From: Corynebacterium sp. HMSC08A12
GTDB lineage: Bacteria; Actinomycetota; Actinomycetes; Mycobacteriales; Mycobacteriaceae
Direction: 5' to 3'
NCBI RefSeq assembly: GCF_001807485.1
Contig: NZ_KV789172.1
Coordinates: 36,953-100,952, forward strand
Length of the DNA stretch: 64,000 nt
Of this stretch, positions 26,716 to 35,631 are shown piece by piece. Positions within the stretch are counted from its first letter, which is position 1, and each line of letters begins with the position of its first letter. The position numbers and the translations under genes are program-made. Below the pieces are notes generated by a model. That model did no database searches and was not told the origin of the DNA. It worked only from the letters and a program-made list of their open reading frames with translations.

Positions 26716-27951
26716 TTAGTCCTCCCATTCGGCGGTTTCCAGGAACTTCGCAGCCAGGCGCGCCTGCTCGCGCGTGCGCGCCGGATCCTCCCCCAGCATA
26801 TTGACGTGGCCGATCTTGCGGCGCGGGCGCCAATCCTTGCCGTACATGTGAATCTTTGCGTTCGGGAAGCGACGCCACACCACGTCCATGCGCTCGTGCA
26901 TCGGCATCGCCGGATCCTCGGCCGCTCCCAGCACGTTTGCCATGACCACCACCGGCGCGGTCGGCTCGGTGGAGCCTAGCGGGCGGTCTAATACCGCGCG
27001 GACGTGTTGCTCGAACTGGCTGGTGGTGCAACCATCTTGAGTCCAGTGGCCGGTGTTGTGCGGGCGCATCGCCAGCTCGTTGACGATGATCTCCGGCTGG
27101 CCGTTCTCGTCGGTGGTCTCGAACAACTCCACCGCCAGCACACCCGTGACCCCCAGTTCGGTGGCGACGTCACGGGACAGCTGCTCGGCGGCAGCCAGGA
27201 TCTCAGGCGTGGAGTTCGGGGCAGGTGCCACGGCCTCCACGCAGATTCCGTCCTCCTGCAGGGATTCCACTGCCGGCCACGCCTGCACCTCGCCGGACGG
27301 GGTGCGGGCCACCATGGCGGACAGCTCGCGCACCAGCGTGACCTTCTTCTCCGCCATCAGGGGGATCTCCTTGTCCAGCAGCTTCTCCACCAGCTCGCGG
27401 GCCTCGTCCACCGTGGCGGGGAACCACACGCCCTTGCCGTCGTAGCCACCGCGGCGGGCCTTTAGGCACACCTGGCCGCCCACGGCCTCGAAGAACCCGG
27501 CGATGTCCTCGGCGGACTCGATGGCGGCGAAGGCCGGCACGGGGGCACCCAGCTCGCGCAGCTTCTTGCGCATCACCAGCTTGTCCTGCGCGTGGATCAG
27601 CGCCGACGGCTGAGGCTGCACGTTCACACCCTCGTCGATGAGGGCATCCAGGAAGCGATTGGGCACGTGCTCGTGGTCGAAGGTCACCGCGTCGGAGTCG
27701 CGGGAGACCTCGCGGACGTGCTCCTCCAGCGCGTAGTCCCCCAGCACCACGTCGGCGGTCACCTGCGCGGCCGAGGAATCCGGCGCCCCGGCCAGCACGC
27801 GGCAGCTCAGACCCAGCTCGATCGCCGCCTGTTGTGTCATTCGCGCCAGCTGCCCGTCACCGATGATCGTCACCAGCGGCGCGCCCGGCGCGTGCGCGGT
27901 CTCGCGGGCTAATGACCAGTCGGCTGTGTTTTTCCCGTTGTTCTCACTCAC
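26716..27951 (-). CDS. purK: N5-carboxyaminoimidazole ribonucleotide synthase
   Basis: 411 residues from GTG at 27951. ATP-grasp fold with the N-terminal VTIIGDGQLARM, FDHEHVPN, KARRGGYDGKGV and the NELAMRPHNTGHWT metal-site segment. It makes N5-CAIR from AIR, ATP and bicarbonate. The RBS (AGAAGG) is only one base from the GTG, so the true start may be slightly downstream. It is the third gene of birA-PH protein-purK-purE. Confidence 0.93.
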   Translation of the reverse strand: MSENNGKNTADWSLARETAHAPGAPLVTIIGDGQLARMTQQAAIELGLSCRVLAGAPDSSAAQVTADVVLGDYALEEHVREVSRDSDAVTFDHEHVPNRFLDALIDEGVNVQPQPSALIHAQDKLVMRKKLRELGAPVPAFAAIESAEDIAGFFEAVGGQVCLKARRGGYDGKGVWFPATVDEARELVEKLLDKEIPLMAEKKVTLVRELSAMVARTPSGEVQAWPAVESLQEDGICVEAVAPAPNSTPEILAAAEQLSRDVATELGVTGVLAVELFETTDENGQPEIIVNELAMRPHNTGHWTQDGCTTSQFEQHVRAVLDRPLGSTEPTAPVVVMANVLGAAEDPAMPMHERMDVVWRRFPNAKIHMYGKDWRPRRKIGHVNMLGEDPARTREQARLAAKFLETAEWED

Positions 27952-27956
27952 GCCTT

Positions 27957-28460
27957 CTAACTATAGTTCCCCGGCCCGACACGCCTAAGCTGGCTCTTCA
28001 GCAGCCGCTCGAACTTGCGGGTATAGGGAACCGAGTACAGCACCAACGGCACCCGGGCGCCTGCCACGTACACCGCCACGTCTCCCCGGTGGGAGCGGCA
28101 ATCCACCACGTTGGCCAGCGGGATCTGCCCGATCCGGCTGCGCAGGTGGCCGGTCGCGGTGATCAGCCGCCTGTCGGTCAGCAGCATGCGGGAGCGCGCG
28201 CGGAAGATCAGGTGGCGCACGCAGCGCCTCCAGCAGACCCACAGCCACGCAACCAGCAGGCCCCGGCGGAGCCAGAGGAAGGCTTCCACGGTGGGGGCGT
28301 CCAAAGCATTGGTGGCCAAGTACTGATCCAGAGCGCCGATGCCCATCCAGAACAAGCCCGTCCACAGCATCAGGCGCAGCACCGGGAAGAACATGGAGCG
28401 GCGCGCGGGGCTCAGCTCCGCTAAGACCTGCTCGCCGGGGTCGAAGGTGATTTTGCTCAT
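27957..28460 (-). CDS. PH-like (bPH2-type) membrane protein
   Basis: 167 residues from the ATG at 28460, overlapping the birA stop (ATGA). Two membrane segments (about 24-42 and 63-80) are followed by a PH-like domain (MLLTDRRLITATGHLRSRIGQIPLANV) as in bacterial PH family proteins found beside birA in Actinobacteria. The function is unknown; a membrane-associated role is suggested. Ends five bases before purK. Confidence 0.8.
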   Translation of the reverse strand: MSKITFDPGEQVLAELSPARRSMFFPVLRLMLWTGLFWMGIGALDQYLATNALDAPTVEAFLWLRRGLLVAWLWVCWRRCVRHLIFRARSRMLLTDRRLITATGHLRSRIGQIPLANVVDCRSHRGDVAVYVAGARVPLVLYSVPYTRKFERLLKSQLRRVGPGNYS

Positions 28461-29299
28461 GCGTAGCGCCCTCCGTAGTCGCCCGTGCCGTCGGCGCGCA
28501 GGTGCACGATCTCCCCGGCGCGGATCACGCGCGTGCCCTCGCTGGTACGGACCAGCAGCTCGCCGTCGTCGTCGATGTCGGTGGCCGCGCCCTCCACGAC
28601 CTCGTCGCCGGGCAGGAAAGCGCGCACGGAGGTGCCGATGGTCGCGGAAGCCTGGCGGTAGCGCGGCAGTACGGTCTGGGCCGCCCCTCCTAGTCGACGC
28701 CACCTCTCCAGATTCGTCGCCAACTCCGCGAACACGGCCACCGCGACGTCCTCGCGGCTTGGGCAGGGCAGTCCCAAGCGGGCGCATTCCAGGTCGATGG
28801 AGCTGGCGTGGGCGACGGGCAGCTCGTCGGTCTGCAGGTCGTAATTGATGCCGAAGCCCAGGATGATCGCCGGGTGCGGATCCAGGTGCACGGCTTCCAC
28901 CAAGATGCCCACCAGCTTGCGGCCGTCCAGCACACAGTCGTTGGGCCACTTCAGCTGGATGGGGATGTCCGCGGAGGCACGGATGCCCTCCACGATCGAC
29001 AGGCCCGTCAGAAGTGGGAGCAGGCTGATACGGTCAACCGGCACGTCCGGCAGGCGCAGCAGTACGGAGCAGATCAGCTGGCTGCGGGCCGGGGCCTCGA
29101 AGGAGCGCCCCTTGCGGCCGCGCCCGGCGGTCTGTTCCTCGGCCATGAGTAGGGACATGTCGGGCAAGTCCTCCCCGCAGCGCACGCGGTCGGCCAAATC
29201 GGTGCTGGTGGAACCGGTGGTTTCCAGCACTTCGACGTGGCGGTAGCCCAGCGGAGCCAGGCGCTCGGCCAGGCGGCGGGGGTCTAGCGGCGTGCGCAT
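28457..29299 (-). CDS. birA: Biotin-[acetyl-CoA-carboxylase] ligase
   Basis: 280 residues from the ATG at 29299. Contains TTGSTSTDLADR, the biotin-binding AEEQTAGRGRKGRSFEAP, and LKWPNDCVLDGRKLVGIL, typical of BirA; a helix-turn-helix N-terminus is absent, so it is the monofunctional type. It attaches biotin to the AccBC carrier Lys and to other biotin carboxylases. It stands head to head with the DtsR-like gene, the usual corynebacterial order. Confidence 0.94.
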   Translation of the reverse strand: MRTPLDPRRLAERLAPLGYRHVEVLETTGSTSTDLADRVRCGEDLPDMSLLMAEEQTAGRGRKGRSFEAPARSQLICSVLLRLPDVPVDRISLLPLLTGLSIVEGIRASADIPIQLKWPNDCVLDGRKLVGILVEAVHLDPHPAIILGFGINYDLQTDELPVAHASSIDLECARLGLPCPSREDVAVAVFAELATNLERWRRLGGAAQTVLPRYRQASATIGTSVRAFLPGDEVVEGAATDIDDDGELLVRTSEGTRVIRAGEIVHLRADGTGDYGGRYA

Positions 29300-29393
29300 G
29301 GGAGTACTGTCCTTTCTCTTCACATGCCTTCCCTCAGACACTCTAGCCCCACCAATCACGGCGCTGAAGTTTTTACACCGTATTATGGCGACC

Positions 29394-30749
29394 ATGAGCT
29401 CTACCACCGACACTTCGACAACCGCCGGGAAGATCGCCGACCTCCGCGATCGACTGGCGGAGACCCACAAGCCGCAGGGGGACGAAATCCCGCGCGCTCG
29501 TCGCCGCGTGGACGCACTGCTGGATGCCGGTAGCTTCGTGGAGACCGACGCGCTGGCCCGCCACCGTTCTACCGCCTTTAAGGCCGACAAGTTCCGCCCC
29601 GCCACCGACGGCATCGTCGCCGGCTACGGCACCATCGACGGCCGCCCGGTGTGCGTTTTCTCGCAGGACGCCACCCTCTTCGACGGCCAGATCGGCGAGA
29701 CCGCGGGCGAGAAGATCCTGAAGGTCATGGAGCTGGCCGTGAAGTCCGGCACCCCGCTGATCGGCATCTACGAGGGCGCCGGCGCCCGCCCGAACGAGGG
29801 CATCGCGGCCCTGGAGTTCTTCTCTCGCATCCACAACCTGCAGACGAAGCTGTCCGGCGTGGTTCCGCAGATCGCCCTGGTCGCCGGCCCCACCAGTGGC
29901 GCGCTGGTGCACTCGGTGGTTCTGTCCGACGTCGTCGTTGCGGTCAAGGGTGCCGGCGAACTGGTAGATGACGCCACAGACGGCACCGCCCACATCGTCG
30001 CCGAGGACGACGCCTCCGCACTGGGACTCGTCGCGGACATCCTGGGCTACCTTCCCAGCAACAACCGGGCACTCCCCCTGCCCGGGGAGGAGGCGGACGC
30101 CGAGGCGGAAACAGACGAGCTGGACAGCCTGATCCCCGACTCGGACGCGCAGGCCTACGACATGCACAAGGTGCTGGACCGCGTGGTGGACGCGGGCTCT
30201 GTACTGGAACTCCAGAAGCTCCATGCGCCGAACCTGATCACGGCACTGGTGCGCGTGGGCGGCCGGAGTGTGGGCGTCATCGCGAACCAGCCCGAACAAC
30301 AAGCAGGGGCGATCGACGACGCGGCGGCTGAGAAGGCAGCGCGCTTCATCCGCTTCTGCGATGCCTTCAACATCCCACTGGTGACCTTCGTGGACTCGGC
30401 GGGCTACGCACCGGACGTGCTGTTCCGCCGCACCGCGAAGCTGATCGGAGTGACGGCAGCGGCGAGCGTCGGCAAGATCGCCGTGGTCACCCGCAAGGCC
30501 TTCGGCGACGCCTACCTTTCCCTGGGGGCGAAGCGCCTGGGCACCGACCTGGTGTACGCATGGCCGACCGCGCAGATCGCGCAGGACGACAGCTACCAGG
30601 CGGAGCCTTACTCCGCCGCGGAGCGAGGCCTGGTGGACGCGGTGATCCCGCCGCGCGAGACCCGCTCCCGCATCGTCGACGGCCTGCGCCTGGTGGAGCG
30701 CAAGGCCGAGGACGGCTACCCGCGCAAGCACGACAACCTGCCGTTCTAG
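29394..30749 (+). CDS. Acyl-CoA carboxylase beta subunit, DtsR-like, short and diverged
   Basis: 451 residues from the ATG at 29394 (29385 is a possible alternative; the -10 TATTAT at 29381-29386 would make it leaderless). The start TTAGKIADLRDRLAETHKP and the end YPRKHDNLPF are clear DtsR/AccD landmarks, and FRPATDGIVAGYG, VNQP-type IANQPEQQAGA and YAWPTAQIA are recognisable. It is about 85 residues shorter than C. glutamicum DtsR1 (about 540). The oxyanion loop GACAGG is GPTSGA here, YGGAYCVMG is FGDAYLSLG, and the segment after the AWPTAQIA motif is reduced to a few residues. Likely a paralogue with altered or lost catalysis. Confidence 0.82.
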   Translation: MSSTTDTSTTAGKIADLRDRLAETHKPQGDEIPRARRRVDALLDAGSFVETDALARHRSTAFKADKFRPATDGIVAGYGTIDGRPVCVFSQDATLFDGQIGETAGEKILKVMELAVKSGTPLIGIYEGAGARPNEGIAALEFFSRIHNLQTKLSGVVPQIALVAGPTSGALVHSVVLSDVVVAVKGAGELVDDATDGTAHIVAEDDASALGLVADILGYLPSNNRALPLPGEEADAEAETDELDSLIPDSDAQAYDMHKVLDRVVDAGSVLELQKLHAPNLITALVRVGGRSVGVIANQPEQQAGAIDDAAAEKAARFIRFCDAFNIPLVTFVDSAGYAPDVLFRRTAKLIGVTAAASVGKIAVVTRKAFGDAYLSLGAKRLGTDLVYAWPTAQIAQDDSYQAEPYSAAERGLVDAVIPPRETRSRIVDGLRLVERKAEDGYPRKHDNLPF

Positions 30750-30759
30750 GAGGAAGCGC

Positions 30760-30954
30760 GTGACTGACTTTCAAGTGATCAAGGGCAACCCGAACGAGGT
30801 AGAGACCCGGGCGCTGCAACTCATCATCGACGACCTAGCCAAGGAGGCCGAGGCGCTGCGCAACGCGAAGCCGGATACGCGCGGGCACTACGGCCGCGAG
30901 CTGCGTCACAACAGCCCGGGTGCGTTCCGCAACCCGCGGATGCCGCGGGGCTAG
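30760..30954 (+). CDS. accE: Acyl-CoA carboxylase epsilon subunit
   Basis: 64 residues from GTG at 30760 with an AGGAGGA ribosome binding site that overlaps the end of the DtsR-like gene. FQVIKGNPNEVETRALQLII and the C-terminal RNPRMPRG match the small epsilon family (PF13822-like) that stabilises actinobacterial AccD-AccA complexes. It is downstream of the beta subunit gene and upstream of maf, as in C. glutamicum. Identification is by position and short motifs, so moderate confidence. Confidence 0.8.
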   Translation: MTDFQVIKGNPNEVETRALQLIIDDLAKEAEALRNAKPDTRGHYGRELRHNSPGAFRNPRMPRG

Positions 30955-30957
30955 GGC

Positions 30958-31542
30958 ATGCAGCTGACATTGGCCAGCACCTCGCCGGCGCGCGAGAAGG
31001 TGCTGAACGCCGCCGGGGTGTTCCCGCGCAAGGTCTCCCCTGGTGTGGACGAGGAAGCCGCCGTCGCGGAGCTGGTGAACCCCACCCCGGCGCAGTACGT
31101 GCAGCACCTGGCCACTGCGAAGGCGCGGGCGGTAGACGGCGAACTGGTGCTGGGCGGCGACAGCATGCTGCTGATCGACGGCGAGCTGCAGGGCAAGCCG
31201 CACACGCGCGAGGAGACGGTGCGGCGGTGGCGCCAGCAGCGCGGGAAGCGCGCAGAGCTAGTCACCGGGCATGCGCTTTTTGACGCCACCACGGGCCAGA
31301 TCTACGAGGAAGCCGTGGCCACGCAGATCCAGTTCGCCGATGTCTCTGATCGGGCGATCGAGGCGTACGCCGCCACCGGCGAGCCGCTGAAATGTGCCGG
31401 CGCCTTCACCCTGGAAGCGCTCGGCGGCTGGTTCATCGAGAGCATCGACGGGCACCCGTCGGCCGTGATTGGCCTATCGCTCCCCGCCCTGCGGCGGGGG
31501 CTGGCCCACTTCGGCTACGACTTCTGCGACCTCTGGGGCTAG
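30958..31542 (+). CDS. maf: Maf family nucleoside triphosphate pyrophosphatase
   Basis: 194 residues. LASTSPAREKVLNAAG and VDEEAAV at the N-terminus, GGDSMLLIDGELQGKP and a SIDGHPSAVIGLSLP C-terminus are Maf/ITPase-like signatures. Such enzymes hydrolyse non-canonical nucleotides (dTTP/UTP analogues) and can inhibit septation. It begins three bases after accE. The stop directly abuts the convergent prpC stop (no gap). A TTTTTGACGCC motif is in frame as FDA at 31277-31287. Confidence 0.92.
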   Translation: MQLTLASTSPAREKVLNAAGVFPRKVSPGVDEEAAVAELVNPTPAQYVQHLATAKARAVDGELVLGGDSMLLIDGELQGKPHTREETVRRWRQQRGKRAELVTGHALFDATTGQIYEEAVATQIQFADVSDRAIEAYAATGEPLKCAGAFTLEALGGWFIESIDGHPSAVIGLSLPALRRGLAHFGYDFCDLWG

Positions 31543-32775
31543 TTAGTCAGCCTTAACGGAGCGCTGCTCCGGGCCGACGTAGCTGGATAGCGGGCGGATC
31601 AGGGCGTTGTCCTCGTTTTGCTCCACGATGTGGGCGGTCCAGCCGACGACGCGGGCCATGACGAAGATCGGGGTGAAGAACGGGATGTCGATGCCCAGCA
31701 TGTAGTAGGTCGGACCCGCCGGGAAATCCAGGTTCGGCTGGATGCCGGTGCGCTGGTCCATGGCCTTCTGCATGTTGTCGTACATCTCCACCCAGCGCTG
31801 GCCGTCGTGGTTGGCGGCGGTGCGGCGCATGGCGGCCTCCATGGTGGGCACGCGCGAGTCGCCCTTCTTGTACACGCGGTGACCGAAGCCCATGATCTTG
31901 TTCTTCGCGTCGCACTGGTCCAGCACCCACTGCTCGGCGGCTGCCGGGTCCTCGACGGCCAGGAAGTTGTGCATCACGGCCTCGTTCGCGCCACCGTGCA
32001 GCGGACCCTTGAGGGCGCCGATGGCGCCGGTGACTGCGGAGTAGACGTCGCTCATGGTGGAGCTGATCACGCGACCAGTGAAGGTGGAGGCGTTGAAGCC
32101 GTGCTCCGCGTACAGGGTGAGGGACTGGTCGAAGGCCTCGACGTCGTCGCGGTTGTTGGCGGGGCTGCCCTCCTCGTCGCCGAAGCACATGTAGAGGAAG
32201 TTCTCGGCGATGTCTCGGTCGCGGGACGGCGGGATGTAGTCCAGGTTCTTACGGCGGCGCAGGTCGTAGGCGATGATCGTCGGCAGCTTGGCCAGCAGCG
32301 TCAGCCCGGTGCGGCGCACCGCGTCGGGGCTGCGGTCATCCGCGTTGAGGTCCTCCGTGCCGAACACGCTCACCGCAGTGCGCAGCACGTCCATGGGGTG
32401 GGCGGTCTTCGGCAGGGAGTTGATGAGGTCCAGCATGCTGCGGTCGATGGGGCGCAGGGCGCGCTCGCGCTGGCGGAACTGCTCCAGCTCGCGGAAGTCC
32501 GGCAATTCGCCGTTCCAGAGCAGGTAGGCCACGTCCTCGAAGGTGCAGTGCTCGGCCAGCTCCTGGACGGGGTAGCCCCGGTAGGTCAGGGAGTTGGTCT
32601 CCGGGTTCACCTTCGAGACACCGGACGTGTCCACCACCACGCCGTTGAGGCCCTTGTTGATGTTCTTGTCGGTGCCGGTGACGTTGGAGGTCTTGCTGGA
32701 CTGGGCGCGGGGCGTGGTGAAGTTGGTGCGTCCGCGGTCGAAGGGTGCGTTGGAAACCTTGATCGGCTTAGTCAT
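31543..32775 (-). CDS. prpC: 2-methylcitrate synthase/citrate synthase
   Basis: 410 residues. Citrate-synthase landmarks include GLNGVVVDTSGVSKV, TGAIGALKGPLHGGANEAVM and GFGHRVYKKGDSRVP, and EHGFNASTFTGRVI. It condenses propionyl-CoA (or acetyl-CoA) with oxaloacetate. It lies 19 bases downstream of prpD; the methylisocitrate lyase gene prpB, which sits between prpD and prpC in C. glutamicum, is absent here. The assignment to 2-methylcitrate synthase follows from the prpD partner. Confidence 0.92.
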   Translation of the reverse strand: MTKPIKVSNAPFDRGRTNFTTPRAQSSKTSNVTGTDKNINKGLNGVVVDTSGVSKVNPETNSLTYRGYPVQELAEHCTFEDVAYLLWNGELPDFRELEQFRQRERALRPIDRSMLDLINSLPKTAHPMDVLRTAVSVFGTEDLNADDRSPDAVRRTGLTLLAKLPTIIAYDLRRRKNLDYIPPSRDRDIAENFLYMCFGDEEGSPANNRDDVEAFDQSLTLYAEHGFNASTFTGRVISSTMSDVYSAVTGAIGALKGPLHGGANEAVMHNFLAVEDPAAAEQWVLDQCDAKNKIMGFGHRVYKKGDSRVPTMEAAMRRTAANHDGQRWVEMYDNMQKAMDQRTGIQPNLDFPAGPTYYMLGIDIPFFTPIFVMARVVGWTAHIVEQNEDNALIRPLSSYVGPEQRSVKAD

Positions 32776-32794
32776 GGTGAGTGGTCCTTTCGGG

Positions 32795-34291
32795 TTAGAA
32801 GATGCCGCCGGGGATCTGTGGTGCGCGTGCCAGCACGTCGTCGCTGACCACGAGGTTCAGCTGGCCGAGCTCGCCTGGGGCCAGGTCCGCGGTGGCCTCG
32901 GCGACGGCGAGGAATCGATCCTGTTCAGCCTCGTCCACCACGCCCTCGGCCAGGGTGCGGAACTTGTTGATGTAGTCGGCGCGGCCGAAGGGGCGGGCGC
33001 CCAGCGGGTGGGCGTCGGCCACGGCCAGCTCATCGACGATCTCGGTGCCGTCGCGCAGGGTGACTACTGCCTTGCAGCCGAAGGCCTTCTCGGCCGGGTC
33101 GGTGGAGTGGTAGCGGCGGGTCCACTCCGGATCCTCCACGGTGGAGATCTTGTGCCACAGCTCCACGGTCTCCGGGCGCTGGGCGCGCTCGGGGGCGTAG
33201 GAGCGCTCGTGGTGCCACTCGCCGTCTTCGAGGGCGACGGCGAAGATGTACATCACAGAGTGGTCCAGCGTCTCGCGCGAAGCCTTTGGATCGAACTTCT
33301 GCGGATCGTTCGAGCCGGTGCCGATCACATAGTGGGTGTGGTGGCTGGTGTGCAGCACAATGCTTTCCACCTGGCTGAGGTCCCCGATCTTGTCCCGCAT
33401 GCGGCGGGCCAGGTCGATCGGCGCCTGGGACTGGTACTCCGCGGAGTGCTCCTTGGTGTAGGTATCCAGGATCGCCCGCTTGGGCTCTCCCGCCTCCGGC
33501 AGGGGTACGACGTAGTGGGCGTCCGGGCCGTCCAGCAGCCAGGCGATCACGCCGTCCTCGCCCTCCCAGATCGGGGCCGGGGCGCCCTCGCCGCGCATGG
33601 CGCGGTCCACGGCCTCCACCGCCATCTTCCCGGCGAAGGCGGGGGCATGGGCCTTCCAGGAGCTGATGAGCCCCTTGCGAGACTGGCGCGTGGCCGTGGT
33701 GGTGTGCAGCGCCTGGCCGACAGCCTGGTAGATCACCTGCGGGTCCAAGCGTAGCAGCGTGCCGATACCCGCGGCCGCGGACGGCCCCAGGTGTGCGACG
33801 TGGTCGATCTTGTGCTTGTGCAGGGAGATTCCCTTGACCAAGTCCACCTGGATCTCGTAGCCGGTGGCGATGCCGCGGATCAGGTCGCGCCCACCCAGCC
33901 CGCGCGCCTGCGCTACGGCCAGGATCGGCGGGATGTTGTCACCTGGGTGGGAGTACTCGGCGGCCAGGAAAGTGTCGTGAAAATCCAGCTCGCGCACCGC
34001 TACGCCGTTGGCCCAGGCGGCCCATTCGGGGGAGACGGTGGCGTCAGTACCAAAAACGGCGCTGGGCCCGGTGTGGCACAACGCCTGGGTGCGCGCCGAA
34101 GTTACTGGGCGGCGCAGGATGGAAGCGGCAGCGACGGCCGCGTTGTCGATAATGCGGTTGACCACCATGTCCGCGGTGTCTTGCGGCACCTCGACCGGGT
34201 CGGCGGCGACCTGCGCGACCTTCCATGCGAGGTGTTCTTCCTGCGGAAAGTCGTCGGCAGAGGGGTGGACGCGAACGTCGTGGTTAATCAT
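32795..34291 (-). CDS. prpD: 2-methylcitrate dehydratase
   Basis: 498 residues of the MmgE/PrpD family: [21 protein letters not shown] near residue 100 and [21 protein letters not shown] near 165, with the typical extended C-terminal lid. It dehydrates 2-methylcitrate in the methylcitrate cycle. The upstream region holds a GlxR-like site (34324-34339). First gene of the prpD-prpC pair. The length matches the family. Confidence 0.92.
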   Translation of the reverse strand: MINHDVRVHPSADDFPQEEHLAWKVAQVAADPVEVPQDTADMVVNRIIDNAAVAAASILRRPVTSARTQALCHTGPSAVFGTDATVSPEWAAWANGVAVRELDFHDTFLAAEYSHPGDNIPPILAVAQARGLGGRDLIRGIATGYEIQVDLVKGISLHKHKIDHVAHLGPSAAAGIGTLLRLDPQVIYQAVGQALHTTTATRQSRKGLISSWKAHAPAFAGKMAVEAVDRAMRGEGAPAPIWEGEDGVIAWLLDGPDAHYVVPLPEAGEPKRAILDTYTKEHSAEYQSQAPIDLARRMRDKIGDLSQVESIVLHTSHHTHYVIGTGSNDPQKFDPKASRETLDHSVMYIFAVALEDGEWHHERSYAPERAQRPETVELWHKISTVEDPEWTRRYHSTDPAEKAFGCKAVVTLRDGTEIVDELAVADAHPLGARPFGRADYINKFRTLAEGVVDEAEQDRFLAVAEATADLAPGELGQLNLVVSDDVLARAPQIPGGIF

Positions 34292-34323
34292 CGCGGGGGT
34301 TAGATCCTTTCGGGAATTGAGTC

Positions 34324-34339
34324 TGTGATGCGCCTCACT
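34324..34339. promoter_or_regulatory. Candidate GlxR (cAMP-responsive regulator) binding site
   Basis: TGTGATGCGCCTCACT matches the consensus TGTGANNTANNTCACA in nine of ten outer half-site positions (last base T in place of A; the central TA is absent). It lies 33 bases upstream of the prpD start. GlxR is the global carbon regulator of corynebacteria and regulates propionate and acetate genes. Inference from one site. Confidence 0.4.
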
Positions 34340-34377
34340 CTAACGCCCCGCGACGGGTTATGTAGTTAAACAAATAT

Positions 34378-34388
34378 TTTTTGACGCC
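34378..34388 (+). repeat. TTNTTGACGCC motif, intergenic copy
   Basis: TTTTTGACGCC, in the gap between prpD and the ATP-grasp gene, adjoining that gene's terminator. One of the 17 copies discussed in the findings. Confidence 0.6.
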
Positions 34389-34411
34389 AAAACGTCAGTG
34401 TTGCGCTGACG
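34389..34411 (-). terminator. Rho-independent terminator of the ATP-grasp-like gene
   Basis: On the minus strand a CGTCAG stem pairs with CTGACG over a short loop (34393-34411) and is followed by TTTT (34389-34392) and then GG. It starts just after the stop codon of the gene at 34415. Confidence 0.65.
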
Positions 34412-34414
34412 CGC

Positions 34415-35479
34415 TTAAGCGTGCTTTGCCTCCACGCGCTTGATGGCCTCCTCGGCAACCAGCTGCTGGATCCCCATGTCCAGCTCGGAGGTGAAGCCCA
34501 CGCAGGAGCAGTTGATCTCACCCAGGACGTAGGTGTCCTCGCCGGTCTCGTCGTCATCGGCCAGCATGAAGTCGGCAGTCCAGATCAGCGGGATGTTGTC
34601 GCCACCCAGCTTCTCGGCGATGACCGGGCGGGCCGCGGCGAACATGTCCACCAGGTCCTGCCACTCCTCCGGCTTCTGGTAGGTGTACTTCGCACCGGAG
34701 AACAGGGTTGCGGAGAACGCATCGCCGCCCTCGGCCGGCTTCTTGTGAACCACGAACACCGGGTGCGGACCGACCAGCAGAATGCGGATCTCGCCCTCGA
34801 CGATGCGCGGCATGAAGCGCATGTCCACCAGCATGCCGTTGTCGCCGACGATGTACTGGTCGCAGAAGTCCATGAACTCGCCCAGCTCGCGGACCTCCGT
34901 GTGGTTGTCGACTGCCTCGGTGCACTTCAGCTTCGTATCCAGGGGCAGAGCCGTGCCCGGCTCGATGGACTCGGCCAGCTGCTTGTCCTCCAGCTGCACG
35001 CGCCAGATGCCGGAGCCGGTGGAGCCGCGGTTCTGCTTCAGCACGCGCTCACCGTAGGACAGGGAGGTGGGGAAAGTCTTGTGGAAGGAGTCGACGTCGT
35101 AGTAGGCGGCGGTGTCGTCCGGCACCAGGTCGGTGTCGTTCAGCTTCACCAGCGCATCCTTCGCGCCGTAGGCCATCATCTCAGCCGGAGTGGACATGCC
35201 CACCAGGCCGGCCTCCTCGGTCAGCTTGGTCAGCATGTCGAAGTAGCCCTTTTCGCCGCCGGGGATGTGGCCCGGGTTGACGCGGGAGATGTAAGCGTCG
35301 TACTTAGCGGCAACGTCTTCGTAGATCTCGCTGGCCTTCTCCGGGTCGAAGTAGACAACCTCGCCGCCCCAGCCCTTCTCGCGGATGGCCTCGACGATGG
35401 GCATGGTGTCGCGGCGGTGGCCGTCCTCACCCTTGTCGTTTCCACCCTGAACCTCAAAGACAACAATGTTCTTGTGCAC
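34415..35479 (-). CDS. Cj0069-type ATP-grasp-like protein
   Basis: 354 residues. The N-terminus (NIVVFEVQGGNDKGEDGHRRD) and FVVHKKPAEGG match the conserved Cj0069 family. The C-terminal half reads as an ATP-grasp fold: RGSTGSGIWRVQ (phosphate-binding region), FCDQYIVGDNGMLVDMR and VLGEINCSCVGFT, where Glu and Asn are the expected metal ligands. A carboxylate-amine or carboxylate-thiol ligase is likely, with unknown substrate. It has its own terminator and stands divergent from the rhodanese gene. Confidence 0.78.
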   Translation of the reverse strand: MHKNIVVFEVQGGNDKGEDGHRRDTMPIVEAIREKGWGGEVVYFDPEKASEIYEDVAAKYDAYISRVNPGHIPGGEKGYFDMLTKLTEEAGLVGMSTPAEMMAYGAKDALVKLNDTDLVPDDTAAYYDVDSFHKTFPTSLSYGERVLKQNRGSTGSGIWRVQLEDKQLAESIEPGTALPLDTKLKCTEAVDNHTEVRELGEFMDFCDQYIVGDNGMLVDMRFMPRIVEGEIRILLVGPHPVFVVHKKPAEGGDAFSATLFSGAKYTYQKPEEWQDLVDMFAAARPVIAEKLGGDNIPLIWTADFMLADDDETGEDTYVLGEINCSCVGFTSELDMGIQQLVAEEAIKRVEAKHA

Positions 35480-35631
35480 GGTTTCCCCTAGCTCTGGAAG
35501 TAAAAAATGCAGTGCGCGTGGCCACGTTTAGCCAACACCTTTAATTCTATGGCGAGCCAGCCCGGGCGGCAGTGTGAGAAAGGCTGGCAAGAAGGCGCTA
35601 GACTCTCAATCGATCGAAAGGCAGGTGTTTC

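Noticed and set aside
29373..30731. A 452-residue frame antisense to the DtsR-like gene
   Set aside because: Shadow of the carboxyltransferase; no family features and no initiation signals.
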